A DNA stretch of 64,000 bases from JBMOKU01 sp049324315 (GCA_049324315.1 JBMOKU010000035.1:13444-77443), one strand, 5' to 3'; counted from the stretch's first letter, positions 34,461 to 43,546 are shown. Program-made: numbers and translations. Notes: generated by a model from the letters alone, not told the origin.

Positions 34461-35024
34461 ATGGACTATAAACATATTTATCAAACGGCTTATTTACATA
34501 TGGGAGAAAGGGTTACAGAAGAGGACTGCGGACTGTTGTGCGGAAGCCACTGCTGTAGAAATCGTACGGAAGATGGGGAAGAGATCGGCATCTATCTGAT
34601 GCCCTATGAATACGAAAGTGTATTTAGAGGCACAAAGCTAGAGGAAAGATTTCGCTTTGAAAAACACAGCAGCAAAGTTTATTACATACCTCCTAAGGTA
34701 AAGTTTTTATATTACTTCCATTGTAACAAGGAGGAGGGCTGCATACGAGATGTAAGACCTATCCAATGCAGAACATACCCATTCGAGCCCCATCTGGAAG
34801 GCAAACGGCTGCAGCTAGTGGTTGAAAAACAGCAAATACACGGCTGTCCTTTATTGGACAGATTGGAAGATGTAAGAGAAGCCTTTGTTGAAGGTGTGAT
34901 GCTGGGATGGCAGGCACTTTTGCAAATCCCTGAGGTAAAATCTCTTATCCAATATGACAGTGAAATCCGGAAAAAGGAGAACAATATACGATTGGTTGCC
35001 AAGGAGATCATGATAGAAGGATAA
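34461..35024 (+). CDS. YkgJ-like cysteine-cluster protein
   Basis: A 187-residue protein with an N-terminal cysteine group (EDCGLLCGSHCC, two cysteines then CC) and the block RPIQCRTYPFEP, which matches the UPF0153/YkgJ motif family. A further cysteine pair appears at CNKEEGC and another at HGCPLL. These probably bind a metal or Fe-S cluster; function is unknown. It has no membrane segments. The ATG follows AAAAGGAGC. Confidence 0.6.
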   Translation: MDYKHIYQTAYLHMGERVTEEDCGLLCGSHCCRNRTEDGEEIGIYLMPYEYESVFRGTKLEERFRFEKHSSKVYYIPPKVKFLYYFHCNKEEGCIRDVRPIQCRTYPFEPHLEGKRLQLVVEKQQIHGCPLLDRLEDVREAFVEGVMLGWQALLQIPEVKSLIQYDSEIRKKENNIRLVAKEIMIEG

Positions 35025-35115
35025 TTTAACATAGTTTTAATATGACGTTAATTTGCCCTTTAAATCCATGGAGTAACATGGTAGATGGATGACGATAATA
35101 AGTAGGGGGTAAATC

Positions 35116-35691
35116 ATGCTGGGTTTGAATATTTGTATTGATATTGACGGAACTTTAACTGATCCATACTATTGGATTGATGAAGCAAATAAATACTTTC
35201 AAAAATCGGTACGTCCTGAACATGTAACGGCCTATGAAATACACAAGGTACTGAATGTATCACCAGAGGAATACATCGAATTCTATGAAATGTATGGTGA
35301 AAGAATCCACGGTGCTGCTATTATAAGGGAGCATGTCAAAGAAGTCCTAGATAATTTCCGTAAAAGGCATAACTTATATTATGTGACTGCCAGGGAAGCA
35401 AAGATGGATAAAGTATCGAAGGAATGGATCCAAAAGCATCAGCTTCCCTGTGATGGACTGTTCCTATTGGGCAGTCATTATAAAGTAGATAAAGCGTTGG
35501 AACTACAATGCGATGTCTTTCTTGAGGATAACTATCAAAATGCCCTGCAATTGGCTCAAGCGGGCTTCCAGGTACTACTTTTAGACACCTACTATAATAG
35601 ATATCCATTGCCGAATGGCGTTGTAAGGGTAAATAACTGGTTGGAAATACAGAAAATTATAGAAAACCTTTCATTGGAAAGGTCGGCATAA
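35116..35691 (+). CDS. HAD-type 5'-nucleotidase-like protein
   Basis: A 191-residue protein with HAD motif I as ICIDIDGTLTDP and a motif III/IV region around DVFLEDNYQNALQLAQ. The spacing and helical cap resemble the NT5C (deoxyribonucleotidase) and YqfW families in Firmicutes rather than sugar phosphatases. The substrate is not certain. The ATG follows TAGGGGGT. It precedes DUF1904, with a terminator between. Confidence 0.75.
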   Translation: MLGLNICIDIDGTLTDPYYWIDEANKYFQKSVRPEHVTAYEIHKVLNVSPEEYIEFYEMYGERIHGAAIIREHVKEVLDNFRKRHNLYYVTAREAKMDKVSKEWIQKHQLPCDGLFLLGSHYKVDKALELQCDVFLEDNYQNALQLAQAGFQVLLLDTYYNRYPLPNGVVRVNNWLEIQKIIENLSLERSA

Positions 35692-35722
35692 AACAAAGTG
35701 GTGAATACCCTTTGTTTTTTTC
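35692..35722 (+). terminator. Rho-independent terminator
   Basis: ACAAAGTGG pairs with CCCTTTGT (one mismatch), followed by a T-tract. Immediately after the nucleotidase stop. Confidence 0.7.
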
Positions 35723-35759
35723 ATGGATAAAAGGTAAAATAGTGGTGGAGGTGAAACGA

Positions 35760-36086
35760 ATGCCACAAATTAAAGTTAGGGGCTTAGAAATTGAAAAAGT
35801 GAAAGGGATTAGTAAAGAACTGGTGGATTGTCTTGAAGAGATCATTGAATGTCCAAGAGATTATTTCACCATAGAATGTATTCCTTCTATCTATATTATG
35901 GACGGTAAAACAGTGGAGAATTTCCCACTGATTGAAGTTGCTTGGTTTGATAGGGGACAAGAAATCCAAGATGGGGCTGCAGAAGCAATTACCCAGATTA
36001 TTCAAGGAATTGGTTATGAAAATGTAGAAATATTCTTTACCGTACTGGAGAAAAATAAATACTACGAAAACGGAAAGCATTTTTAG
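35760..36086 (+). CDS. DUF1904 family protein
   Basis: A 108-residue protein matching DUF1904, a tautomerase-like alpha/beta family of Firmicutes: MPQIKVRGLEIEKVKGISKE near the N-terminus, then ECPRDYFTIECI and EVAWFDRGQEIQD. The initiator-adjacent Pro2 is a tautomerase-family feature. I chose the ATG at 35760 behind GGAGGTG; the longer frame starting at 35712 carries a hydrophobic leader lacking a ribosome site. Function is unknown. Confidence 0.8.
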   Translation: MPQIKVRGLEIEKVKGISKELVDCLEEIIECPRDYFTIECIPSIYIMDGKTVENFPLIEVAWFDRGQEIQDGAAEAITQIIQGIGYENVEIFFTVLEKNKYYENGKHF

Positions 36087-36146
36087 TGATTGAGATTTAA
36101 TAATTCAGTACATACCTGCTAGTGTACATGAAATTAGGTGTTGAAT

Positions 36147-36701
36147 ATGACATATAGAATTCAGGAAAGTGTTTTTGATAAATTTTTCAAAAACAGAGAA
36201 TCCTTGATTATTCAATTTAAGAATGGTGATATAACGAAAAAAGAGTTTATTGAGGAGCACTATGCTTTTATACAAAGATTAAACTTGAAACCCTTTAAAT
36301 ACCGGATAGACTCCTTTGAAAAGGGAATATATAACTACCAGTATTACAATATGCTGGCCAAATACAGCTATATGAAATCAAAGGATGAAAAGCTTCAGCG
36401 GAAGCATCCTATGCTTGCCAAAAGATTTGCAGAGGATGCAGATTATTACTATAATCAAAAAGACAAGTCAACGATGAAGCTATTAGAATTCTTAGATTTC
36501 CAAAATGTTGAAGCATACTTTGTCAAAGTGAAATCTCCCTTATTAAAGGATAAATTATTTGAAATTGTTCTAATGGATTATGAGAATGTGATTTTCCATT
36601 CAAAGAGTACTTGGCTGCTGGAACGGCTGAGAGAAGAGAACGTCTTCATAGAAGGAAAGAAAAGATCATTGATTGATACCTACATCAATACAAAATACTG
36701 A
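36147..36701 (+). CDS. DUF6648-like protein of unknown function
   Basis: A 184-residue basic, Tyr/Lys-rich, mostly helical protein with no signal peptide. The opening TYRIQESVFDKFF and the centre PFKYRIDSFEKGIYNYQYYN fit my recollection of DUF6648, found in Clostridia. No enzymatic motif is visible. The ATG at 36147 follows an AGGTG site. A terminator follows. Confidence 0.55.
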   Translation: MTYRIQESVFDKFFKNRESLIIQFKNGDITKKEFIEEHYAFIQRLNLKPFKYRIDSFEKGIYNYQYYNMLAKYSYMKSKDEKLQRKHPMLAKRFAEDADYYYNQKDKSTMKLLEFLDFQNVEAYFVKVKSPLLKDKLFEIVLMDYENVIFHSKSTWLLERLREENVFIEGKKRSLIDTYINTKY

Positions 36702-36714
36702 CCATATATTTTCT

Positions 36715-36746
36715 ACAGTCCATTCTTCAGGGTGGATTGTTTTTTC
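36715..36746 (+). terminator. Rho-independent terminator
   Basis: ACAGTCCA (36715-36722) pairs with TGGATTGT (36733-36740, one G-T), followed by TTTTTT. Confidence 0.7.
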
Positions 36747-36976
36747 TGTATTGATTACACAACAATGTCATTGCCCGAAAAGAGTATAGGGGACAAGAAA
36801 TCGGTCAAGAATTAATCCATCGAATTATTTATCATTGTCTCAAAGTAATGTTTATTTTGAGGGGAGATAATAGCTGTAAGAATATTCACTTAAGCATTGA
36901 AAAAATTTTCCAATCGTAATACAATGGAGATATCCTTCCATATTGGCAGCACAACGAATTACAAAGGAGGCATCCT

Positions 36977-37783
36977 ATGAACTGGTTAGACAAACTTGAA
37001 AGAAAATACGGACATCTTGCTATCCGTGAACTCATGAAATATATTGTTATGTTTAATGGGTTAACTTTTGCTTTTATGTATTTCGATACAACAGGAAGCA
37101 TTTTTCGTATGTTGATCCTTGATCCAGCATTGGTGATGAAGGGGCAAATCTGGAGATTGATTACATTTGTTTTTATTCCCCCTGAGGCTTCATTGCTATG
37201 GATTGTTTTTGTTTTATATTTTTATTATATGGTAGGTTCTGCATTAGAACATGAATGGGGAAGTTTTCGATTCAATATATATTATCTGCTGGGAATGCTT
37301 GGGACTATCATCGGGGCATTTGTAGCGGGTGGGGGTACTACAGGCTTCTATTTAAATCTTTCGCTGTTTTTAGCTTTTGCAAGGCTGTATCCTGATTTTC
37401 AACTGCTGCTTTTCTTTATCCTACCGGTTAAGGTAAAGTATTTGGCTTGGCTGAACTGGGCTTTTATAGGATATACAGTGATTACACAGCCCGTCATCTT
37501 TAAGGTGGCCGCCATTGTCTCCATTATTAACTATTTTGTTTTCTTTGGTCGAGATATTTTTCATGGAGCGAAATCAAACCGAAGGGCTTACCAGAATAAA
37601 AGAAAATTCCACGCAAAAATACCAAAGGATCATACCATTCATCGATGCACCGTATGCGGCATTACCGAGAAAGATGATCCTAAAATGGAATTCCGATATT
37701 GTTCAAAATGCGACGGTGACTACGAATATTGTATGGATCATTTAAAAGATCATGCCCATATTTCAAAAATTGGTGAAGCATAG
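36977..37783 (+). CDS. Rhomboid-like membrane protein with C-terminal zinc ribbon, probably non-proteolytic
   Basis: A 268-residue protein with about six membrane helices in residues 15-190 followed by a basic linker and a zinc-ribbon-like tail with Cys residues in HRCTVCG, RYCSKCDGDYEYCMDH (about 222-262). The fold, including KGQIWRLITFVFIPP and EHEWGSFRFNIYYLLG, looks rhomboid-like. However, the catalytic GxSG motif of TM4 is not present (the corresponding region reads TTGFYLNLSLFLAFARLYPD), nor is a clear TM6 His, so this looks like a pseudoprotease. The ribosome site AAAGGAGG is strong. Confidence 0.65.
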   Translation: MNWLDKLERKYGHLAIRELMKYIVMFNGLTFAFMYFDTTGSIFRMLILDPALVMKGQIWRLITFVFIPPEASLLWIVFVLYFYYMVGSALEHEWGSFRFNIYYLLGMLGTIIGAFVAGGGTTGFYLNLSLFLAFARLYPDFQLLLFFILPVKVKYLAWLNWAFIGYTVITQPVIFKVAAIVSIINYFVFFGRDIFHGAKSNRRAYQNKRKFHAKIPKDHTIHRCTVCGITEKDDPKMEFRYCSKCDGDYEYCMDHLKDHAHISKIGEA

Positions 37784-37860
37784 GTGGAGAACACCATGAC
37801 GAAAAAACTTTAAAGATATAGCAGGTGAATGCTTTTAGCAGCACAGCATTTCAGTTCTTC

Positions 37861-37900
37861 AAAAAAGCCTATACAACTTTATTGGTTGTATAGGCTTTTT
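37861..37900. terminator. Bidirectional terminator
   Basis: AAAAAAGCCTATACAAC pairs perfectly with GTTGTATAGGCTTTTT around a 7-base loop. It serves the rhomboid-like gene and the minus-strand small gene. Confidence 0.9.
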
Positions 37901-37912
37901 GTAGGTGTATAT

Positions 37913-38098
37913 CTATACCGTAATATCCAGGCTCCCTATATCATCATTGATGCAATCACTGCAAAATTTAGCGCTGCCATGCTTACTTTTCCCATCTTTC
38001 TGATGCATTGCTTTTCTATCTTCTCGAATAACATTACCGAGGTGGCCATTGACATCGTAAGCTTTTAAAGAGTCATTTAATTTTATATTATATCGCAT
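37913..38098 (-). CDS. Small protein with CxxC pair
   Basis: A 61-residue protein I do not recognise, with a hydrophilic centre (IREDRKAMHQKDGKSKHG) and a CSDC pair. It is supported by an excellent AAAGGAGG ribosome site 7 bases before the ATG on the minus strand and a shared strong terminator right after its stop. The plus-strand frame in the same place has no ribosome site. Confidence 0.6.
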   Translation of the reverse strand: MRYNIKLNDSLKAYDVNGHLGNVIREDRKAMHQKDGKSKHGSAKFCSDCINDDIGSLDITV

Positions 38099-38326
38099 AA
38101 AAAATCCTCCTTTTAAGAAGCTATATTTAGTATATGCAGCTTAAAGAAAGAAATACAAAAAGAGGATTTCAATAGATTACATGAAATAAGCGGATGGTAT
38201 ATAGTGATCTAAAGAAATGACAGATGAAAAAGGGTATTCTAAAAAAACATTGGGTAAAATATTAGCGTGAGAAAGACTGAAAAGGAAAAAATGGAAAACG
38301 AGTTATGCCATGAAAGGATGTAAGAT

Positions 38327-39061
38327 ATGACAACAAGATTATTTGTTATAGCTGTTGCGCCGGGACTAGCCTTGGCTTTAGCTGCTTATTTGACCGATCG
38401 CTATGATCGGGAACCTATTGGATTGCTGATAAAAGTATTTATTTTAGGCGCTTTATCCGTAATTCCTACGATGTTTGTTGAAAGATTTCTACTATCATTA
38501 AATATTTTTAGCGGTGTTTTGGAGGCAGCTTTTACAGCGTTTATTGTGGCTGGATTTACCGAGGAATTTTTTAAAAGGGAAGTTGTCATACGGACAGCCT
38601 ACTATCACAGGGCCTTTGATGAAAAGCTGGACGGTATTGTATATGCTGTATTTTCAGCATTGGGATTTGCCACCATTGAGAATGTCTCCTATGTTGTCTT
38701 TAGATTTGCTGCCAATCCCTATGTAGGACTCTATCGAGGAATACTTTCCGTACCTGCCCATATGCTGTTTGGTATCACCATGGGATATTATCTATCCTTA
38801 TCTCGGTTTGCCAAGAGCGAAGAGAAGAGGAAGTCGTTTCTGCGAAAAGCACTAACGGTTCCTTTGACGCTACACGGTATTTTTGATTTTATCCTCATGG
38901 CCCAAATACCTCTTTTGATGGTTTTCTTTATACCATTTGTTTTATATTTATGGGTAGTTAATCTCAGAAAATTAAATGAGTATACAAAAGAATCACGATT
39001 GATATTTGAGAGGGGACAAAATGAAGGGAACGATATTGATCCGTTTGAGCCAAAGGAATAG
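38327..39061 (+). CDS. prsW: PrsW family intramembrane metalloprotease
   Basis: A 244-residue membrane protein with about seven helices. The catalytic metal site of the CAAX/PrsW superfamily is visible: GFTEEFFKREVV (EExxK), FATIENVSYV, PAHMLFGITMGYYL and LHGIFDFIL. In Bacillus PrsW cleaves the anti-sigma factor RsiW; no sigma-W type operon is present here, so its target is unknown. It ends in a strong bidirectional terminator shared with the convergent chemoreceptor gene. Confidence 0.9.
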   Translation: MTTRLFVIAVAPGLALALAAYLTDRYDREPIGLLIKVFILGALSVIPTMFVERFLLSLNIFSGVLEAAFTAFIVAGFTEEFFKREVVIRTAYYHRAFDEKLDGIVYAVFSALGFATIENVSYVVFRFAANPYVGLYRGILSVPAHMLFGITMGYYLSLSRFAKSEEKRKSFLRKALTVPLTLHGIFDFILMAQIPLLMVFFIPFVLYLWVVNLRKLNEYTKESRLIFERGQNEGNDIDPFEPKE

Positions 39062-39068
39062 AGGAAAT

Positions 39069-39105
39069 AAAAAGGCAAGCAGTACAGTGTACTGCTTGCC
39101 TTTTT
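39069..39105. terminator. Bidirectional terminator
   Basis: AAAAAGGCAAGCAGTAC pairs with GTACTGCTTGCCTTTTT, serving prsW and the convergent chemoreceptor gene. Confidence 0.9.
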
Positions 39106-39117
39106 AGACCATTCAAA

Positions 39118-40746
39118 TTACATTTCTACACAAATATCTCCCATAATAATACCGATGATCTTATCATTGTTATTCTTTAATGGAATAGCCAAAGTAACAC
39201 AATAATTATAGGTTGCCCTTGAAATATAAGGTTCTGAATAGAATTCTTTTCCTTTTATGGCTTCAATAAAATAGCTTCGATAGGAGCAATCAATGATCTC
39301 AGGCATTTCATCGGCACTAATGGATGCAGCAATGCCGTTTTCATCAACAGTTGCTAAAAGCTCAAACTGACTGTGCTTATGCTGCTTGTCTTTCAAATAT
39401 TTGCTAACCTTGTCAATGGCAATATTTTGATCCATCAGGTCCTTTCTCATAGCTCTTAATATGTCAAATCCGTGTTCAATGAGTTTTAAATCTTCATCTG
39501 TCATCTTGATGTTGCTGCAGAAATCACTCAATTTCTTTTCTACATTTTCAGCTCCGATTTTCAATTTTTTAACAAGATCAGAGGTCTCTAAAATTTCATC
39601 TAATTGTTGATCTGATGCAGCTGCAACCTGTTCCGTAAATCCTACGGCCTCTTGCGTCGTAGAAACGATCTTATCCATAAGCTTATCAATAGACTGCGCA
39701 ATTTCAGAGGTTTGATTTGCCATGGCATATATTTCGTCTACGGAACGGTAAGTAGATTTTGTTGCTGTTGCCAATTCACTGAAAGCTTCTTTTGATTCTT
39801 CAGCGTATTTTATATCTTCACCGATTGACTTTACTTCTTCTTCGGTTTCGTGAATGATTGCAGATATTTTGGTACTGATATTTTCAATTAATTCTTTAAT
39901 GTCGCCTGCTGAGTTAGCAGATTGTTCGGCCAGCTTTCTCACTTCTTCGGCAACGACTGCGAAGCCTCTACCATGGTCTCCGGCTCTTGCCGCTTCAATG
40001 GCAGCGTTTAATGCTAAAAGATTTGTTTGCTCACTAATTGCTGTAACCACAGTGGTGATGTTGCTAATCTTATCCATTTCACTTCCAAGAAGCTGTACAT
40101 TTTCACATAATTTCTTGCTGGTATCAGCCGTGTGCTTCAACTTGATGACAAGATTTTCGTATACCACATTGCTTTTTTCAATGGTGGAAATAGTATCCTG
40201 GGCGATGGTTTTATTTTTGTCTGCGTATTGTGCAATCGCATTGGCGTTATTCAGCATTTGATGCATGCTTTCCTTTGTCTTCAGCGCATTTTCAGCTTGC
40301 AGTGTAGTTTCATTGGCAATTTCCGAAATCGAATGATTGATATCTTCAAAGGTATGCTGTGTATCAAGCATACTGTTATTTAAGGCATCTGCAAGGGTTC
40401 TATTGTTTTGCCCGATATCGCCCATTTCGCTTACGATTTTTTTTGTATTTTTAACAACGCGATTGATGCTATCAACATGTCGTTGGAAAAAACCGGCTGA
40501 TTTTACCCTAACCGTCAATTTCCCATCGGCAATAACCGAGATATCATTTGTCATTTTAAGGATATTTCTATGGATTGCAAAAATAATAGCAGTAAGCAAT
40601 ACAACGGCAGTTAGACCGCTAAAAAATCCTAGAAGCATATATAGATTTGAATCATTGGAATCCTTCATAAAAACGGATATGCCTCCGAAAAGAATAAACA
40701 GAACAGAGAAGATAAAAGAGAACAGATAGAAAATTTTAGCTTTCAT
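39118..40746 (-). CDS. Methyl-accepting chemotaxis protein with C-terminal Cache-like domain
   Basis: A 542-residue chemoreceptor. Two membrane helices (about 7-27, 36-58) are separated by only about ten residues, so there is no large outside sensor; a HAMP-like segment follows (to about 112). The signalling domain (about 130-400) includes the hairpin tip EQTNLLALNAAIEAARAG. Uncommonly, a Cache/PDC-like region follows at about 430-542 (FELLATVDENGIAASISADE, CYSEPYISRATYNYC-like block and CVTLAIPLKNNNDKIIGIIM), predicted to be cytoplasmic. The ligand may therefore be internal. The SD AAGGAGG is strong. Confidence 0.85.
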   Translation of the reverse strand: MKAKIFYLFSFIFSVLFILFGGISVFMKDSNDSNLYMLLGFFSGLTAVVLLTAIIFAIHRNILKMTNDISVIADGKLTVRVKSAGFFQRHVDSINRVVKNTKKIVSEMGDIGQNNRTLADALNNSMLDTQHTFEDINHSISEIANETTLQAENALKTKESMHQMLNNANAIAQYADKNKTIAQDTISTIEKSNVVYENLVIKLKHTADTSKKLCENVQLLGSEMDKISNITTVVTAISEQTNLLALNAAIEAARAGDHGRGFAVVAEEVRKLAEQSANSAGDIKELIENISTKISAIIHETEEEVKSIGEDIKYAEESKEAFSELATATKSTYRSVDEIYAMANQTSEIAQSIDKLMDKIVSTTQEAVGFTEQVAAASDQQLDEILETSDLVKKLKIGAENVEKKLSDFCSNIKMTDEDLKLIEHGFDILRAMRKDLMDQNIAIDKVSKYLKDKQHKHSQFELLATVDENGIAASISADEMPEIIDCSYRSYFIEAIKGKEFYSEPYISRATYNYCVTLAIPLKNNNDKIIGIIMGDICVEM

Positions 40747-40910
40747 GATGAGCTTTCCTCCTTACTTAGAATATTTACAATATTCTCTATATCTCAACAA
40801 AGTCCTTTCAACAAATCGGAAATTTTAACAATTTAACTAAAAATTTACTCATTTGTGACATCATGAGGGAAGCACTGAGCGTAGTCATGGAGCCGATTTG
40901 AGCGTTTCTT

Positions 40911-40934
40911 GTAGGGGCGCCCATTGGGCGTCCG
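40911..40934 (+). repeat. Hairpin repeat family B, copy 6
   Basis: GTAGGGGCGCCCATTGGGCGTCCG: a GGCGCCCA/TGGGCGTCC stem. A degenerate member, upstream of cotJ. Confidence 0.6.
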
Positions 40935-41043
40935 TTGCTCATAGAAGAGAAAACATATGATAGATATTTTATACAGAACCCAATTGACACTTTTTGAATA
41001 TTATAGTAGTGCAAGGTAAATACGAAAAAAGGGGGAAGCCGCA

Positions 41044-41232
41044 TTGAAACATGAATGTATGTATCAACCGTCAAATATTATGCCGTATATGGCTCAGCCC
41101 GGCTATATGTTGGCAAAGGCCTATGTGCCTTATCAAATATATTTTATGAAATTGCCATTAGATGAGGCACTTAAGGAAGGAACCATTTTTCCAGAATTGA
41201 TAAGGCCATATGATAAAAAGGGTTGCAAATAG
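41044..41232 (+). CDS. cotJA: Spore coat associated protein CotJA
   Basis: A 62-residue protein matching CotJA: AQPGYMLAKAYVPYQIY and LKEGTIFPELIRPY. It is packaged with CotJC in the coat. The start is TTG at 41044 behind GGGGGAAG. It heads the cotJABC operon; the next gene starts 28 bases on. Confidence 0.9.
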   Translation: MKHECMYQPSNIMPYMAQPGYMLAKAYVPYQIYFMKLPLDEALKEGTIFPELIRPYDKKGCK

Positions 41233-41259
41233 GAAAGTATAAGGGGGGTAAGCTTTGTA

Positions 41260-41517
41260 ATGCATAAAGAGAGATTAGAAATACTAAAAAAGATTCAAGA
41301 ATTTGAATTTGCATGTATTGATTTAAATTTATATTTGGATACCCACCCCACTGATCAAAGGGCATTGATGGATTACAATATGTACAGCAATCAACTACTG
41401 ATGTTGAAAAGACAGTATGAGAATATGTATGGTCCTTTAATGAACTTTGGATTTTCACCAAGCCAGTATCCATGGAGATGGATCGATGAACCATGGCCTT
41501 GGCAAATAGAATACTAG
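41260..41517 (+). CDS. cotJB: Spore coat protein CotJB
   Basis: An 85-residue CotJB with FACIDLNLYLDTHPTDQRAL and a Trp-rich end PWRWIDEPWPW. It sits between cotJA and cotJC as in other spore formers. The GGGGGG site is about 12 bases from the ATG, slightly long. Confidence 0.92.
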   Translation: MHKERLEILKKIQEFEFACIDLNLYLDTHPTDQRALMDYNMYSNQLLMLKRQYENMYGPLMNFGFSPSQYPWRWIDEPWPWQIEY

Positions 41518-41534
41518 AGGGGGTGTAAGACAGT

Positions 41535-42107
41535 ATGTGGATCTATGAAAAAAAATTAGAGTATCCTGTTCGTATTACTTGTAAAAATCCAAAAATGGCG
41601 CAATATATTCAAACACAGCTTGGAGGACCTGATGGAGAACTATCAGCGGCTATCCGGTATCTTAACCAGAGATTTACAATGCCTACGAATATAGCAACAG
41701 CATTGTTAACGGATATCGGGACAGAAGAAATGGCTCACGTTGAAATGATCCAAACAATGATTTATATGTTGACGAAGGGCGTTTCAGTAGAAGAGATTAA
41801 AGAAGCAGACCTGGGAGACTTCTATGCAATACGGGATAAGGCCATCTATCCTGCTGACTCCACAGGAAACCCATGGACGGCAGCATATATTCAGTCCATT
41901 GGAGATCCAATAGCAGACCTTTATGAAGATTTAGCTGCAGAGCAAAAAGCACGGGCAGTCTACGAGAATCTTATACAATTATCAGATGATCCTTTACTCA
42001 TAGATGGACTAAAATTCTTGAGAGAAAGAGAAGTTGTACATTTCCAAAGGTTTGGTGAAGCATTGAGAAGTGTGCAAGAATATAAAGAGAACAAAAAAAT
42101 GTACTAG
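41535..42107 (+). CDS. cotJC: Spore coat protein CotJC, manganese catalase family
   Basis: A 190-residue ferritin-like manganese catalase protein. Metal ligands are visible in TEEMAHVEMI in the first pair and REREVVHFQRFGEAL in the last helix. It is one of the major coat proteins and may disproportionate hydrogen peroxide on the spore. It starts 17 bases after cotJB with a GGGGG site and ends in a hairpin terminator. Confidence 0.93.
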   Translation: MWIYEKKLEYPVRITCKNPKMAQYIQTQLGGPDGELSAAIRYLNQRFTMPTNIATALLTDIGTEEMAHVEMIQTMIYMLTKGVSVEEIKEADLGDFYAIRDKAIYPADSTGNPWTAAYIQSIGDPIADLYEDLAAEQKARAVYENLIQLSDDPLLIDGLKFLREREVVHFQRFGEALRSVQEYKENKKMY

Positions 42108-42130
42108 AAACCAGGATTCCTGGTTTTTCT
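42108..42130 (+). terminator. Rho-independent terminator of cotJABC
   Basis: AAACCAGG (42108-42115) pairs with CCTGGTTT (42119-42126), then T-rich. Right after the stop. Confidence 0.8.
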
Positions 42131-42210
42131 AGTTTAAATTTTGAATATTATGAATATTTATGTGATAAAATGGTAGTAATAGAATATAACAATGACAAGG
42201 GGGGATTCAA

Positions 42211-42636
42211 ATGATCGAAATTCCAAAAATTCAGGTTGGCGCGTCAGTAACGATTCAGAAGCTTGTTCGAGAGGAAGACACTGCGTTGAATTATGGAAGT
42301 GGTAAGCTGGACACCTTGCTGGCAACCCCATCTTTGGTAGCATTGATGATCGAGGCTGCTGTAAAAATCATTGATGAAAAGCTTCCCGAAGGCATGATTT
42401 CTGTAGGAAAAATGTCAAAGGTTGTTCATGAGAAACCCACGGGCTTAGGGGCAACGGTAAGTGTGAAGGTAGAGGTTAAGGCCTTTGATGGCGTAAACGT
42501 TTTGATGGATATGGTGGCCTATGATGAGGTAGGATTGATTGGAAGAGGCATCCACGAAAGAGCTATTGTCAATAAAAATGCCCTCATACAAAGAGCCAAT
42601 GAAAGGGCATTGAAGCTGCAGAATAAGGATTTTTAG
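42211..42636 (+). CDS. Hot-dog thioesterase (FlK-like)
   Basis: A 141-residue single hot-dog domain protein. The conserved block YGSGKLDTLLATPSLVALMI matches the helix and catalytic Thr of fluoroacetyl-CoA thioesterase-like enzymes, and GLIGRGIHERAIVN ends the domain. It probably hydrolyses a small acyl-CoA; the acyl group cannot be called. Strong AAGGGGGG site. Own terminator. Confidence 0.82.
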   Translation: MIEIPKIQVGASVTIQKLVREEDTALNYGSGKLDTLLATPSLVALMIEAAVKIIDEKLPEGMISVGKMSKVVHEKPTGLGATVSVKVEVKAFDGVNVLMDMVAYDEVGLIGRGIHERAIVNKNALIQRANERALKLQNKDF

Positions 42637-42659
42637 AGACTAAAGAAATCATAATATCA

Positions 42660-42699
42660 GAGAGATATATTTACGCGTTGTAAATGTATCTCTTTTTTT
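42660..42699 (+). terminator. Rho-independent terminator
   Basis: AGAGATATATTTAC (42661-42674) pairs with GTAAATGTATCTCT with one mismatch, followed by seven T. Confidence 0.85.
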
Positions 42700-42775
42700 C
42701 GGTATTTATTGAATGTATACTGGATATGTGGTACCCTATAGTGTAGTATGTAAGAATGATAGGTGGGTGATAAGC

Positions 42776-43420
42776 TTGTTTCAAGATATTAAAGCAGTAA
42801 TATTTGATCTGGATGGTACACTGGTTGATTCCATGTGGATATGGAGAGACATTGATATTGAATATCTTGAAAAAAGAAATATAGAACTGCCGGATGACTT
42901 GCAGAGAGAAATTGAGGGTATGAGCTTTACAGAAACAGCCCAGTATTTTAAAGACAGATTCGGCTTAACGGATGATATCGAAGTTATTAAGGAAGAATGG
43001 CGGCGTATGGCAGAGGATTACTATTTGAACCATATTCCATTGAAAAAGGGAGTCTCCAATTTTCTAAGTCACCTTACGAAGCGTGGTATCAAAATTGGCA
43101 TCGGAACCAGTAATGCAAGGGATTTGGCTGAGGCTGTTATTAAGAAACATAACCTGATGGAATGCTTCCAATCCATACGAACTTCTTGCGAGGTTGAAAA
43201 AGGAAAACCCCATCCGGATGTATTCCTTAAGGTGGCGGAAGATCTAGGGGTTGCACCCCGGAACTGCCTGGTTTTTGAAGATACCTTTGCCGGAGTAATG
43301 GCTGCTAAAAGGGCTGGGATGAAAGTATTTGCCGTAGCAGATGAAAGCTCCGTTCCCTATAAAGATGAGATTTGCTCTATGGCAGACAAATATATTATGG
43401 ACTTTGAAGAGATTGCATAG
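42776..43420 (+). CDS. HAD hydrolase, beta-phosphoglucomutase-like
   Basis: A 214-residue HAD enzyme with motif I FDLDGTLVDSM, motif II GIGTSNARD, motif III around VEKGKPHPDVFLKV, motif IV VFEDTFAGVMAAKRAGM. This is the phosphoglucomutase/phosphatase subfamily (YhcW/Gph-like); the exact substrate is unknown. The start is TTG at 42776, after AGGTGGGTG. A longer frame from ATG 42713 has no ribosome site. A terminator directly follows the stop. Confidence 0.87.
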   Translation: MFQDIKAVIFDLDGTLVDSMWIWRDIDIEYLEKRNIELPDDLQREIEGMSFTETAQYFKDRFGLTDDIEVIKEEWRRMAEDYYLNHIPLKKGVSNFLSHLTKRGIKIGIGTSNARDLAEAVIKKHNLMECFQSIRTSCEVEKGKPHPDVFLKVAEDLGVAPRNCLVFEDTFAGVMAAKRAGMKVFAVADESSVPYKDEICSMADKYIMDFEEIA

Positions 43421-43442
43421 CCGAGTCAATACTCGGCTTTTT
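43419..43442 (+). terminator. Rho-independent terminator
   Basis: AGCCGAGT (43419-43426) pairs with ACTCGGCT (43431-43438), with T-run. Overlaps the HAD stop codon. Confidence 0.9.
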
Positions 43443-43546
43443 CTTTGACAGATAGTAAAAATGGAAATGAATCCATGAACAATGAACTTTGCATATTAAT
43501 CCATAAAAAAAGAAAAATACTAAATAAATAACACGAAGTATAAAAA

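Noticed and set aside
37829..38068. Plus-strand 79-residue frame
   Set aside because: It overlaps a terminator and the better supported minus-strand small gene, and has no ribosome site.
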